A DNA stretch of 9,516 bases from DATJUF01 sp035524095 (GCA_035524095.1 DATKPK010000240.1:1-9516), one strand, 5' to 3'. Shown: positions 1 to 6,267, counted from the first letter of the stretch. Numbers and translations are program-made. The notes: generated from the sequence alone by a model not told the origin.

Positions 1-1542
1 TCCACGGTTCATGCATTTCAGACCGAACATCATCATCCGCGCGACCCAGAAAAAGATGATGTCGAAGCCGGTAACCAACAGGCTAGTCGGATAATAAAAT
101 TGCAGTTCCGGAGTATCGTCTGGCCAGCCCATTGTCGAGAACGGCCAAAGCCCCGAGGAGAACCAGGTATCGAGGACGTCCTCTTCTTGTCGCAAATCGC
201 TGCTGCCGCACTTCGGACATGATGATGGGCGATCCTCCGCGACAATCGGGTCATCGCTGTCGCAGCGGTCGCACCACCAGGCGGGTATCCGATGACCCCA
301 CCACAATTGACGCGAGATGCACCAGTCCTGCAGGTTGCGCATCCACGAAAAGTAGGTGTTTTCCCAGAACTTGGGATGGAAGGCGGTCGCGCCGTTTTCG
401 ACCGCAGCGATCGCATCACCGGCTAGCGATCGGCCGTCTGGTCCGGGTTTGTTGACCGCGACGAACCATTGATAAGAGAGCATCGGCTCGACGATTGTGT
501 CGCAGCGCGAACAGATGCCGACCGCGTTCGCATGCGGCTCGACTTTCTCCAGCAACTCTTGCGCAGTCAAATCCTCGACGATCCTCTTGCGGGCGTCTTC
601 GCGCGTCAGACCTTGATAGGTTCCCGCCTCGGCGGTCATTCGCCCACGCGTATCGATCACTGCGATTTGCGCCAGATTGTGACGGCGGCCCGTCTCAAAA
701 TCGTTGAAATCATGTGCGGGCGTGATTTTCACCGCGCCGGTACCAAATTCGCGATCAACTGACGCGTCGGCAATCAGTGGAATCTCGCGATTGACCAGAG
801 GCAGCCGCAATGTCTTGCCAACCAAACCAGCATAGCGTTCGTCGTCTGGGTTGACCGCGACAGCGGTGTCGCCGAGCATCGTCTCAGGCCGCGTAGTCGC
901 GACCGTGATAAAGCCACTGCCATCGGTGAGGGGATAGCGGATATGCCAGAGGCTGCCCTGCACGTCCTTGTGATCCACTTCGAGGTCTGACAGCGCAGTC
1001 TCGCAGCGAGGACACCAGTTAATCAGGCGATGGGCGCGATAGATCAGGCCCTCGCGATAGAGCATCACGAAGACTTTGACGACCGCCCGCGACAGCCCCG
1101 GGTCGAGAGTGAAGCGCTCGCGGCTCCAGTCGCATGACGCGCCAAGTCGCCGCAACTGGTTCAGGATGCGTCCGCCGTAGGTCTCCTTCCATTGCCATAC
1201 GCGCTCGACAAAAGCCTCGCGGCCGAGGTCATGACGGGTCTTCCCTTCCTTGGCGAGCTCACGCTCGACGACATTCTGGGTCGCGATGCCCGCGTGATCG
1301 GTGCCTGGGAGCCATAGCGTGTTGTATCCCTGCATCCGGCGAGTTCGCACGATCACGTCATGCAACGTGACGTTGAGGGCATGCCCGATATGCAACTGGC
1401 CGGTGACATTGGGCGGCGGGATTACGATTGAGAAAGGCGTGCCGCCGTTGGCCGGATCGGCCTTGAAATAGCCGCGGTCGATCCAGAGCTGAAACCAACG
1501 CTCTTCGGCGCTCTTCGCATCAAATGTCTTGCTGAGTTCCAT
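1..1542 (-). CDS. valS: Valyl-tRNA synthetase, N-terminal part (3' end outside window)
   Basis: Attaches valine to tRNA-Val in the cytoplasm. I translated the whole frame from the ATG at 1542-1540: it is open to the window edge, giving 514 residues with no stop or frameshift. Class I signature HIGH is at residues 51-54, after PPPNVTGQL. The CP1 editing domain shows TTRPETMLGD (216-225) and PAHDFNDFETG (275-285), which belong to the site that clears mischarged Thr-tRNA. Cys pairs at 177/180, 344/347, 424/427 and 442/445 suggest zinc knuckles of the CP1 and related inserts. The motifs DWCISRQLWWGHRIPAWW (406-423) and DVLDTWFSS (455-463) are typical of ValRS. Family members are usually about 880-950 residues, so the KMSKS loop, anticodon-binding domain and C-terminal coiled coil lie beyond position 1. 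The start is supported by the family alignment and a weak GAAAG ribosome site. tRNA-Leu lies 108 bp upstream on the same strand. Confidence 0.97.
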   Translation of the reverse strand, partial: MELSKTFDAKSAEERWFQLWIDRGYFKADPANGGTPFSIVIPPPNVTGQLHIGHALNVTLHDVIVRTRRMQGYNTLWLPGTDHAGIATQNVVERELAKEGKTRHDLGREAFVERVWQWKETYGGRILNQLRRLGASCDWSRERFTLDPGLSRAVVKVFVMLYREGLIYRAHRLINWCPRCETALSDLEVDHKDVQGSLWHIRYPLTDGSGFITVATTRPETMLGDTAVAVNPDDERYAGLVGKTLRLPLVNREIPLIADASVDREFGTGAVKITPAHDFNDFETGRRHNLAQIAVIDTRGRMTAEAGTYQGLTREDARKRIVEDLTAQELLEKVEPHANAVGICSRCDTIVEPMLSYQWFVAVNKPGPDGRSLAGDAIAAVENGATAFHPKFWENTYFSWMRNLQDWCISRQLWWGHRIPAWWCDRCDSDDPIVAEDRPSSCPKCGSSDLRQEEDVLDTWFSSGLWPFSTMGWPDDTPELQFYYPTSLLVTGFDIIFFWVARMMMFGLKCMNRG

Positions 1543-1650
1543 TAATCTTTCGGAAGCCGACGGCCGCCCGCTGTTGGCGATGCGTCCTTATGCCTATTTT
1601 GGCTTATTGCGAGCCGGATCGTAAGCTGCGGGCGTGAATCTGAGGCTTGA

Positions 1651-1736
1651 TGGTGCGAGAGGGGGGACTTGAACCCCCACGAAGTTGCCTTCACAAGGTC
1701 CTGAGCCTTGCGCGTCTGCCATTCCGCCACTCTCGC
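1651..1736 (-). tRNA. tRNA-Leu, anticodon CAG, CCA encoded
   Basis: A complete 86-nt class II (long variable arm) tRNA can be folded by eye on the minus strand. The acceptor stem GCGAGAG (1736-1730) pairs with CTCTCGC (1661-1655), the discriminator is A (1654), and the genome encodes the CCA end (1653-1651). The anticodon stem is CAAGG/CCTTG around loop CTCAGGA, placing anticodon CAG at 1703-1701, so it reads the leucine codon CUG. The T arm is GGGGG-TTCAAGT-CCCCC. The D-loop contains GGCGGAATGGCAGACGCG, typical of bacterial tRNA-Leu. CUG is expected to be a frequent leucine codon in a GC-rich genome. It lies 108 bp upstream of valS in the same direction. Confidence 0.97.
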
Positions 1737-1753
1737 GCACGGTAGATGAAAGG

Positions 1754-1781
1754 GTTTAACTGGCCGTCGCTCCGAATTCAA
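1754..1781 (-). promoter_or_regulatory. Candidate sigma-70 promoter for tRNA-Leu
   Basis: On the minus strand TTGAAT (1781-1776, four of six matches to TTGACA) is followed after 16 bp by TTAAAC (1759-1754, three of six matches to TATAAT). The -10 element ends 17 bp before the mature tRNA 5' end, leaving room for a short 5' leader that RNase P would remove. The hexamers are imperfect, so the assignment rests mainly on position. Confidence 0.35.
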
Positions 1782-1860
1782 GCCAGCCCACGTTTCGACG
1801 ATCCTTCATGGTAGCACTTCGGCTGCGTACGTTTGCGCTAGCTCATGCTAAGTTTGGTAG

Positions 1861-2778
1861 GTGGAAAATGCCCACGGCTCGAAGCTCTCTATCGTAATCG
1901 CCACACATGACCGGGCAGACGCGCTAAACCGACTGATTGCGGACCTGACACCGCAGCTTCGCGAGGGCGAGCATGAATTGTTCATTGCTGATAACGGCAC
2001 CCCCGACCCGTCGCCTCTCAGCCCCAGCACCTTTCCGATAGCCCATATTCATGACCCCCGTCCGGGCAAATGCCGGATGCAGAATCGCGCCATAGCTCAG
2101 GCGCACGGAGAAATCGTTGCTTGTCTCGACGACGATCTGACGGTCGCGCGGGATTATGTCACGCAAGTAATCGCATTTTTCGAGCAGCATCCCGAGTTCG
2201 ACGCGATGCGGGGCCGTATTCTGGCAGCCGAAAACCCCTCCAAGGTGGCGGGCAAGCTCGCGCCATATCTGGACCTGCCGATCGCCGACGACGGTAACGA
2301 CGTGATTGAAGTTCGTGGCGTACTGGGCGCGAATATGGCGTTTCGCGCGGAGGCGTTGTATCAGGTCGGTCCCTTCGACGAGCGGTTGGGGCCGGGCGCG
2401 GCGGGCCACGAGGAGGAGACCGAGATGTCGAATCGGCTTCGGCGGGCCGGCTACCGGATCGGCTATGCGCCGCGCGCGGTGGCCTATCACGAAGTCGATG
2501 CCGCGAGGGCAGATCGCTCGCGCTTCATTCGCGTCGCGCACGAACGCGGATTCTGCCGGATGATCCACGAGCGTCATTCAAGCACAGACGTGCTAACCAA
2601 GTTGGTGATTGCCAACGTGCGAATGTTGGTTGCACGAGTGCTTCGCGCGCCCACATCCAGGATTGCGCGTGAGGAACGGCGGCTGGCGATCGCCCACGGC
2701 ATGTATGACGGTCTGCGGCAACTGCCGCCCAATAGTGCACGTGCCAGTCCAATCGCGACAACAACTGGTGGAAATTAG
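1861..2778 (+). CDS. Family 2 (GT-A fold) glycosyltransferase
   Basis: Predicted to transfer a sugar from a nucleotide-sugar donor to a cell-surface glycan or lipid acceptor; donor and acceptor cannot be told from sequence. The 305-residue protein starts with the first GT-A strand, KLSIVIATHDRADAL (8-22). The metal-binding DXD-type motif is CLDDDL (88-93), RGVLGANMAFRAEAL (152-166) forms the acceptor-side core, and GHEEETEMSNRLRRAGY (182-198) holds the usual acidic catalytic-base region. No membrane segment is evident, so it probably works at the cytoplasmic face. The start is GTG at 1861: an in-frame TAG sits directly before it, and the next in-frame Met (residue 73) would delete the donor-binding strand. 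No good ribosome site precedes the GTG. It converges with the WaaG-like gene, 25 bp apart. Confidence 0.88.
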   Translation: MENAHGSKLSIVIATHDRADALNRLIADLTPQLREGEHELFIADNGTPDPSPLSPSTFPIAHIHDPRPGKCRMQNRAIAQAHGEIVACLDDDLTVARDYVTQVIAFFEQHPEFDAMRGRILAAENPSKVAGKLAPYLDLPIADDGNDVIEVRGVLGANMAFRAEALYQVGPFDERLGPGAAGHEEETEMSNRLRRAGYRIGYAPRAVAYHEVDAARADRSRFIRVAHERGFCRMIHERHSSTDVLTKLVIANVRMLVARVLRAPTSRIAREERRLAIAHGMYDGLRQLPPNSARASPIATTTGGN

Positions 2779-2796
2779 CCGAGAGATTCACGCTAA

Positions 2797-2809
2797 GGGT
2801 ATTCTACCC
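2797..2809. terminator. Small dyad between convergent glycosyltransferase genes
   Basis: GGGTA (2797-2801) pairs with TACCC (2805-2809) across a 3-nt loop, in the 25-bp gap between two convergent genes. The dyad overlaps the minus-strand stop codon. The position fits a bidirectional terminator, but the 5-bp stem is short and no T-tract follows on either strand, so termination is only a possibility. Confidence 0.2.
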
Positions 2810-3928
2810 GTGACGGCCTTCGATTAACGCAAGTAATTCGCTCGCGTGGCGCTCCCAAGTGAATTGCTCAGCGGCGGCTCGCGCTGTTTCTCCAAGGGCC
2901 GACGGTGCCTCGATCAGAGCTTGCATCTTCGCGGCTAGCTCCCTGACATTGGTGGGATCAGCCACGACAAGGGACCGTAGCTCATCCGGCACGACTTCCG
3001 CGACGCCGCAGCGCAAGGTCGTCAGGACTGGCAACCCGGACGCCATCGCTTCAAGCGCAACGTTGCCGAACGGCTCGAACAGTGAGGGCAGCGCAAATGC
3101 GTCCGCTGTGCGCATCAGTTCGGGAACATCGTCACGCCGGCCGAGGAAGCGCACACGATCGCCGACGCCATGGCGCATCACGAGCCGCTGATATTTCTTT
3201 GCCGCGCGATCGCCGCCTGCGACCAGCAAATACGGCGATCCATTCAGGCGCTTCCAGGCCTCGATCAAGAAGCCCAGTCCCTTGCGGCCGAAGCCGCTGC
3301 CGACAAAAAGCACCACGCACGCATCGTCAGGCAGTCCGAGTCGTTGGCGTAGCGCGTTACGCTCCGCGGAATCGAGAGCAGGCTTGAAAGTGCCGCAATC
3401 AACGCCATTATAAACCGTTACGACTCGTTCAGGAGGTAAATCGAAGCTGCCGACTAGATCATCCGTGACCAATTTCGATACCGCGATAGCTAGCTGCAGA
3501 TGCAGATGACGAAAGCCCGCTCGCTCTATGGCCATCTGAACTCGATGGTACGGATTGAGCCGCATCGCGAACCGTTCCGCCCACCCCTGCCATTGTGCTG
3601 CCGCGCGAATATAGCTGGCATGAGCGCCACCGCCTGAGCGCAGGATGTCGGCGCCGATCACTCGCGCAAAGCTGAGCACCAATTCAGCACCGTCCCGGCG
3701 TGCCTCGGCAGCTGCCTTGCGCGCAAACCACCAAACTTGCAGCGTGCGCCCGGGCAGCGGTCCTCTGACCATTTTCACTGGCCACGGTTGCGCGCCGCGG
3801 CGTATCTCGTTCGCATAGATCATCACCTGATGGCCCGCGCGCGCCAGAATTGCCGCCGTCAAGGTCAGGTCGCGCTCAGTTCCACCCCCATCAGGATCGA
3901 ACCGGCGGGTGATCAGGCCGATCCGCAT
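2804..3928 (-). CDS. Family 4 (GT-B fold) glycosyltransferase, WaaG/RfaG-like
   Basis: A retaining glycosyltransferase of the type that adds a hexose to the lipopolysaccharide core. The 374 residues have a two-Rossmann GT-B layout: an N-terminal acceptor half beginning MRIGLITRRFDPDGGGTERD (glycine-rich loop at 14-16), NGVDCGTFKP (174-183) at the domain boundary, then donor-half motifs GSGFGRKGLGF (210-220, R215/K216 near donor phosphates) and the E-x7-E motif from E285 to E293 in FEPFGNVALEAMASGLPVLTT. From memory, E. coli WaaG has the same length and similar GSDFGRKG, NDVSELM and AGLPVLTT segments, so a WaaG-like role is likely, though substrate specificity is inferred. The stop codon falls within a small inverted repeat shared with the convergent glycosyltransferase gene. 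The ribosome site before the ATG is weak. Confidence 0.88.
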   Translation of the reverse strand: MRIGLITRRFDPDGGGTERDLTLTAAILARAGHQVMIYANEIRRGAQPWPVKMVRGPLPGRTLQVWWFARKAAAEARRDGAELVLSFARVIGADILRSGGGAHASYIRAAAQWQGWAERFAMRLNPYHRVQMAIERAGFRHLHLQLAIAVSKLVTDDLVGSFDLPPERVVTVYNGVDCGTFKPALDSAERNALRQRLGLPDDACVVLFVGSGFGRKGLGFLIEAWKRLNGSPYLLVAGGDRAAKKYQRLVMRHGVGDRVRFLGRRDDVPELMRTADAFALPSLFEPFGNVALEAMASGLPVLTTLRCGVAEVVPDELRSLVVADPTNVRELAAKMQALIEAPSALGETARAAAEQFTWERHASELLALIEGRHG

Positions 3929-3937
3929 AAGGTCCGG

Positions 3938-3962
3938 GAACTGAGCAAGCGGCTTGGCGAGG
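3938..3962 (+). repeat. Imperfect direct repeat, copy 1
   Basis: This 25-nt stretch begins GAACTGAGCA and ends CGAGG. It matches the stretch at 4052-4076 at 19 of 25 aligned positions, including the first ten bases. It sits just upstream of the WaaG-like start on the other strand. Function is unknown. Confidence 0.45.
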
Positions 3963-3987
3963 CCTTTTCAACCGCCCAAAAAGGCGG
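3962..3987 (-). promoter_or_regulatory. Alternative hairpins in leader of WaaG-like gene
   Basis: Two inverted repeats overlap and cannot form together. The first is GCCTTTT (3962-3968) with AAAAGGC (3979-3985), 7 bp. The second is CCGCC (3972-3976) with GGCGG (3983-3987), 5 bp. Read on the minus strand they lie about 34-60 nt before the glycosyltransferase ATG. Mutually exclusive leader hairpins are typical of attenuation, but no anti-terminator logic or leader peptide could be shown. Confidence 0.3.
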
Positions 3988-4051
3988 CTGCACAAACGAT
4001 GTTTCTATGCTAGACATTAAACTGGAATTTCTCCGCCCCACACGGGATGGA

Positions 4052-4076
4052 GAACTGAGCAGGAGATTGGCCGAGG
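4052..4076 (+). repeat. Imperfect direct repeat, copy 2
   Basis: Second copy of the 25-nt element, 114 bp after the first, with identical ends GAACTGAGCA and CGAGG and a diverged centre. It could be a pair of protein-binding sites or the relic of a small duplication. Confidence 0.45.
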
Positions 4077-4100
4077 ACAAGGTAGGCCGAACCTGAGAGG

Positions 4101-4120
4101 CCGCAGGCGTGAGTCTGCGG
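4101..4120 (+). promoter_or_regulatory. Dyad CCGCAG-N8-CTGCGG upstream of DUF3426 gene
   Basis: A perfect 6-bp inverted repeat with an 8-nt loop lies 40 bp before the GTG start at 4160. It may be a leader hairpin or an operator; the sequence does not decide between them. Confidence 0.3.
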
Positions 4121-4146
4121 GAATTGACCGCGAAGCTGGGCAGGAT

Positions 4147-4153
4147 GGGAGGA
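4147..4153 (+). promoter_or_regulatory. Ribosome binding site that fixes the GTG start at 4160
   Basis: GGGAGGA lies 6 nt before the GTG at 4160-4162. It is the strongest Shine-Dalgarno match near this start and supports GTG. The ATG at 4153-4155 overlaps this site and is in another frame. Confidence 0.75.
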
Positions 4154-4159
4154 TGAGCG

Positions 4160-5614
4160 GTGACAATCGAAGTTCAATGTACAAGCTGCCATACGCGTTA
4201 TCGTATCGACGAACAGGTCTTGCCGGAGGGTACACCAACTTTCAAGTGTTCGCGATGCGGCCACGTCTTCAATTTTGAGCCGCGTGACGCGAAGCGCGTC
4301 GCAATCAACGCGGAAGCACCCAAGGCGCCCGAGCGGACGCCGCCACCGGAAAGTTTCGAGGCCGAACTGCGCTCGTCGCGGCCCGGAGCGGTGAAGCGTT
4401 TCAGTGCCGATACTGGCGCCGAGATCGAGCCTGCCGCGGCTGAATTGGCGATCAAACGGCCCGAACCACCCCGCCCACAGCAACCGATACGCAACGCTGC
4501 GCCGCCGCGCGCCGCGACACCTCCTCCCGAGCCTCCGGCAACGCGCGCAACTCCAGCGACACCACCGCCTCCTCCAGCAGCCGTTGCGTCATCCAAAGCG
4601 CCATCGCGGCCGGTCGCACCCATAGGGCAAGCCCGCGAGACGGACGACGATCCCCTATCACGTCCCTTCAATCGGACGCTTAAGGGGGCCGACGACGACC
4701 TCGACAGTGGCGAGAATCTAGCCTTCGATTTTCGGCACGAGGCGGATGAGCCAGATTCCTTTGAGGATGATAGACACGTCGCGCCTGCGCAAGGCGATCT
4801 TGTCGGCGATTCAGCAGAATGGGAAGTCGGCGATCCCGACGCCATCCCTGAACCCACCTACGTGCCGCCACGCCGGTCGCGCGCCCAGCGCCGCGCAACC
4901 CGCCCGGCAGCGCCACGTTTTGCCACCTCGGGTTCGCGCGTGGGTAAGAGCCGCAAGAATCAGGATCCCGAGTTCGACGAAGAGGATTCTGGCGCTTTTC
5001 CAGATGAGGAAGCCGCTCCCGTCTACAATCGGCGCGTGACGCGTTCCGCGCGTTTTTTCCTCGGACTGTTCGCTTTGTTGATCATCGGCTACGGCTTGAT
5101 GACGTTGTTCATCCGCAGCTCTCCGGCTGCCGCCGCTGACCTGCTAAGCCATCTGCCTGTGGTTGGCGATCGTTTCGAGTTGCCTGTAACTCCAGCGCGG
5201 ATGGTCGCATTACGCGATGTCCATTCCGGTTATATTCGTACACGCGACGGTCATACGGCGTTGCTGATTACGGGTTCGGCGTTGAACGTCGGTGGCGACC
5301 CGCTTCACACGATTCAGATCGCGGTCAACCTGCGCGATCCTGGCCGCAACGGCGTGGCCTCGAGTGCGATTTATTGTGGTGGCGACAGCCTCTCGCCCTC
5401 GATGGTCGCTAAGATGACGCCGCATGAACTCGCGTTTTTCCAGAAGCTGACTCCGCCCAAGAGTTTCGTGCTTGAACCATCGTCGGCGTCGCCGTTCGTA
5501 ATTGTCTTTATCGACCCCCCCAAAAGCGTCAGCGCGTTTGACCTATCAATTGCGAGCGCGATTCCCGCCGGTGCCGATCAAACGGATGGCTCCCCCGACA
5601 GTTCCGGCGTCTGA
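4160..5614 (+). CDS. MJ0042-type zinc-ribbon / DUF3426 single-pass membrane protein
   Basis: Function is unknown for this architecture, although it is a recurring one. The 484-residue protein begins with a zinc ribbon, VQCTSCHTRYRIDEQVL through FKCSRCGHVFNF (5-39), with Cys7/Cys10 and Cys30/Cys33 as ligands. A long low-complexity linker follows, rich in Pro, Ala and Arg (55-155) and then acidic (160-285). One hydrophobic segment, about 297-318 (FFLGLFALLIIGYGLMTLFI), is preceded by basic residues RRVTRSAR, which predicts a cytoplasmic N-terminus. The C-terminal 160 residues, including the VHSGYIRTRDGHTALLITGSALN region at 354-376, fit the DUF3426 domain and would lie in the periplasm. Start: GTG with a strong ribosome site. 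It ends 4 bp from the gcvH stop in convergent orientation. A link between cytoplasmic zinc binding and a periplasmic partner is inference. Confidence 0.85.
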   Translation: MTIEVQCTSCHTRYRIDEQVLPEGTPTFKCSRCGHVFNFEPRDAKRVAINAEAPKAPERTPPPESFEAELRSSRPGAVKRFSADTGAEIEPAAAELAIKRPEPPRPQQPIRNAAPPRAATPPPEPPATRATPATPPPPPAAVASSKAPSRPVAPIGQARETDDDPLSRPFNRTLKGADDDLDSGENLAFDFRHEADEPDSFEDDRHVAPAQGDLVGDSAEWEVGDPDAIPEPTYVPPRRSRAQRRATRPAAPRFATSGSRVGKSRKNQDPEFDEEDSGAFPDEEAAPVYNRRVTRSARFFLGLFALLIIGYGLMTLFIRSSPAAAADLLSHLPVVGDRFELPVTPARMVALRDVHSGYIRTRDGHTALLITGSALNVGGDPLHTIQIAVNLRDPGRNGVASSAIYCGGDSLSPSMVAKMTPHELAFFQKLTPPKSFVLEPSSASPFVIVFIDPPKSVSAFDLSIASAIPAGADQTDGSPDSSGV

Positions 5615-5618
5615 GGCT

Positions 5619-6008
5619 TCATTCGTTGTCGCGCGCGACCATCTCCTCGTACTCGGAGCTTTCCATCAGGTCGTCGAAATCGGCCGTGTCGCTGATTCTG
5701 ATTTTGATCAGCCAGCCATCGCCGTAAGGATCTTCATTGACCATCTCCGGGCTTTCCGGCAGATCCTCGTTCACCTCGACCACAGTGCCGCTGACCGGCG
5801 CGTAGATATCCGAGACCGCTTTCACGGATTCGATTACGCCGAATGGATCATCCTTGCTGACCTTCTCGCCGACCGCGGGCAACTCGATATAGACAATCTC
5901 ACCAAGTTGCTCCTGCGCGTGATCGGTAATTCCGATTGTCGCAATTGCCTCCTCGGTCGCGACCCATTCGTGCTCTTTGGAATATTTAAGTCCTGGCGGA
6001 GCCTCCAT
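5619..6008 (-). CDS. gcvH: Glycine cleavage system H protein (lipoyl carrier)
   Basis: Carries the aminomethyl intermediate between the P, T and L proteins of the glycine cleavage complex on a lipoyl-lysine arm. It can also supply lipoyl groups to other complexes in some bacteria. The 129-residue protein has the normal length. The motif GVIESVKAVSDIYAPVSG (57-74) contains the lipoylated lysine, K63. The N-terminal LKYSKEHEWV and the C-terminal DGWLIKI region are typical of the family. The ATG is preceded by two purine-rich Shine-Dalgarno repeats (GAGGAAGAGGAAGG ending at 6009). No gcvT, gcvP or lpd is visible here, so the partners must be elsewhere if the system is complete. It is divergent from ald across 325 bp, and its stop is 4 bp from that of the DUF3426 gene. 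Confidence 0.96.
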   Translation of the reverse strand: MEAPPGLKYSKEHEWVATEEAIATIGITDHAQEQLGEIVYIELPAVGEKVSKDDPFGVIESVKAVSDIYAPVSGTVVEVNEDLPESPEMVNEDPYGDGWLIKIRISDTADFDDLMESSEYEEMVARDNE

Positions 6009-6029
6009 CCTTCCTCTTCCTCAAAATAG

Positions 6030-6044
6030 CGAGGCACGGCCTCG
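6030..6044 (-). promoter_or_regulatory. Leader hairpin before gcvH
   Basis: CGAGGC (6030-6035) and GCCTCG (6039-6044) form a perfect 6-bp stem with a 3-nt loop. In the direction of gcvH transcription the stem is followed by CTATTTT and then by the purine-rich ribosome site. It therefore resembles a weak intrinsic terminator or attenuator placed directly ahead of translation initiation. The T-run is short and its effect is unproven. Confidence 0.4.
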
Positions 6045-6124
6045 GCTTCAGCCCGGCGCGATGCGCCATCGGCCCGATTGGACATTCTTCTTGTGCGCAG
6101 AGTCCGTTGACCCGGTGCATATTC

Positions 6125-6153
6125 ATCAAGCGCGGGGGCTGAACGATTGTCAA
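6125..6153 (-). promoter_or_regulatory. Candidate gcvH promoter
   Basis: A perfect -35 hexamer TTGACA lies on the minus strand at 6153-6148. After a 17-bp spacer the hexamer CTTGAT (6130-6125) matches TATAAT at only three positions. It would give a leader of roughly 110 nt that includes the hairpin at 6030-6044. Confidence 0.3.
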
Positions 6154-6222
6154 GATTCGCCTGCGATGCGATCAGGTTCCGCTCAACACTCTGCCGTTCC
6201 GAAGCGCCGCCATCAATGCTAC

Positions 6223-6243
6223 TGATTCAGCGCTGATGATTCA
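6223..6243 (+). promoter_or_regulatory. Palindrome TCAGCGCTGA within a TGATTCA direct repeat
   Basis: The 10-bp perfect palindrome TCAGCGCTGA occupies 6227-6236, and TGATTCA occurs twice, at 6223-6229 and 6237-6243, a 14-bp period. This looks like a regulator site upstream of ald; the regulator is not identifiable. Confidence 0.35.
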
Positions 6244-6247
6244 CGCG

Positions 6248-6267
6248 GGTCAAATTCCAGCTTGACC
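6248..6267. promoter_or_regulatory. Inverted repeat GGTCAA-N8-TTGACC upstream of ald
   Basis: Perfect 6-bp arms with an 8-bp spacer, 66 bp before the ald start. Size and symmetry suit a dimeric transcription factor. The right arm, TTGACC, could itself be a -35 element, but no good -10 lies at the right distance. Confidence 0.4.

Larger units (their letters stand above)
3929..4159. other. Divergent intergenic region with dyads and a direct repeat
   Basis: These 231 bp separate the divergent WaaG-like and zinc-ribbon/DUF3426 genes and should contain both promoters. No gene is evident. Visible structure: two overlapping, mutually exclusive inverted repeats near 3962-3987; an imperfect 25-nt direct repeat (3938-3962 and 4052-4076); and a dyad CCGCAG-N8-CTGCGG at 4101-4120 on the leader side of the plus-strand gene. 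A TTGACC sequence at 4124-4129 resembles a -35 box, but it lies too close to the start at 4160 to be the main promoter with a normal leader. No convincing -10/-35 pair was identified for either gene. Confidence 0.5.

Noticed and set aside
1543..1650. Possible T-box leader for valS
   Set aside because: The conserved AGGGUGGNACCGCG antiterminator sequence is absent from this 108-bp gap.
1542..1781. 79-residue minus-strand open frame containing VAEWQTRKAQDLV
   Set aside because: It is a read-through translation of the tRNA-Leu gene; this peptide pattern is a well-known false gene.
1924..2577. 217-residue minus-strand open frame
   Set aside because: Lies wholly within the family 2 glycosyltransferase gene on the opposite strand and has no family resemblance; the plus-strand frame has clear GT-A motifs.
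4081..4130. GAACCTGA resembling part of a TPP riboswitch
   Set aside because: The other conserved parts of the THI box (the CTGAGA-ACCC half and the following AUNCCAGCG) are absent, and the downstream gene has no link to thiamine.
4198..4857. 219-residue minus-strand open frame
   Set aside because: Ser/Gly/Ala-rich shadow of the Pro-rich linker of the zinc-ribbon/DUF3426 gene.
5834..6085. 83-residue minus-strand open frame reaching into the gcvH leader
   Set aside because: Overlaps gcvH in another frame, has no ribosome site and no family features; a leader peptide could not be supported.
6009..6180. Possible glycine riboswitch in the gcvH leader
   Set aside because: Expected from the gene, but I could not find the conserved paired-aptamer sequence on the minus strand.
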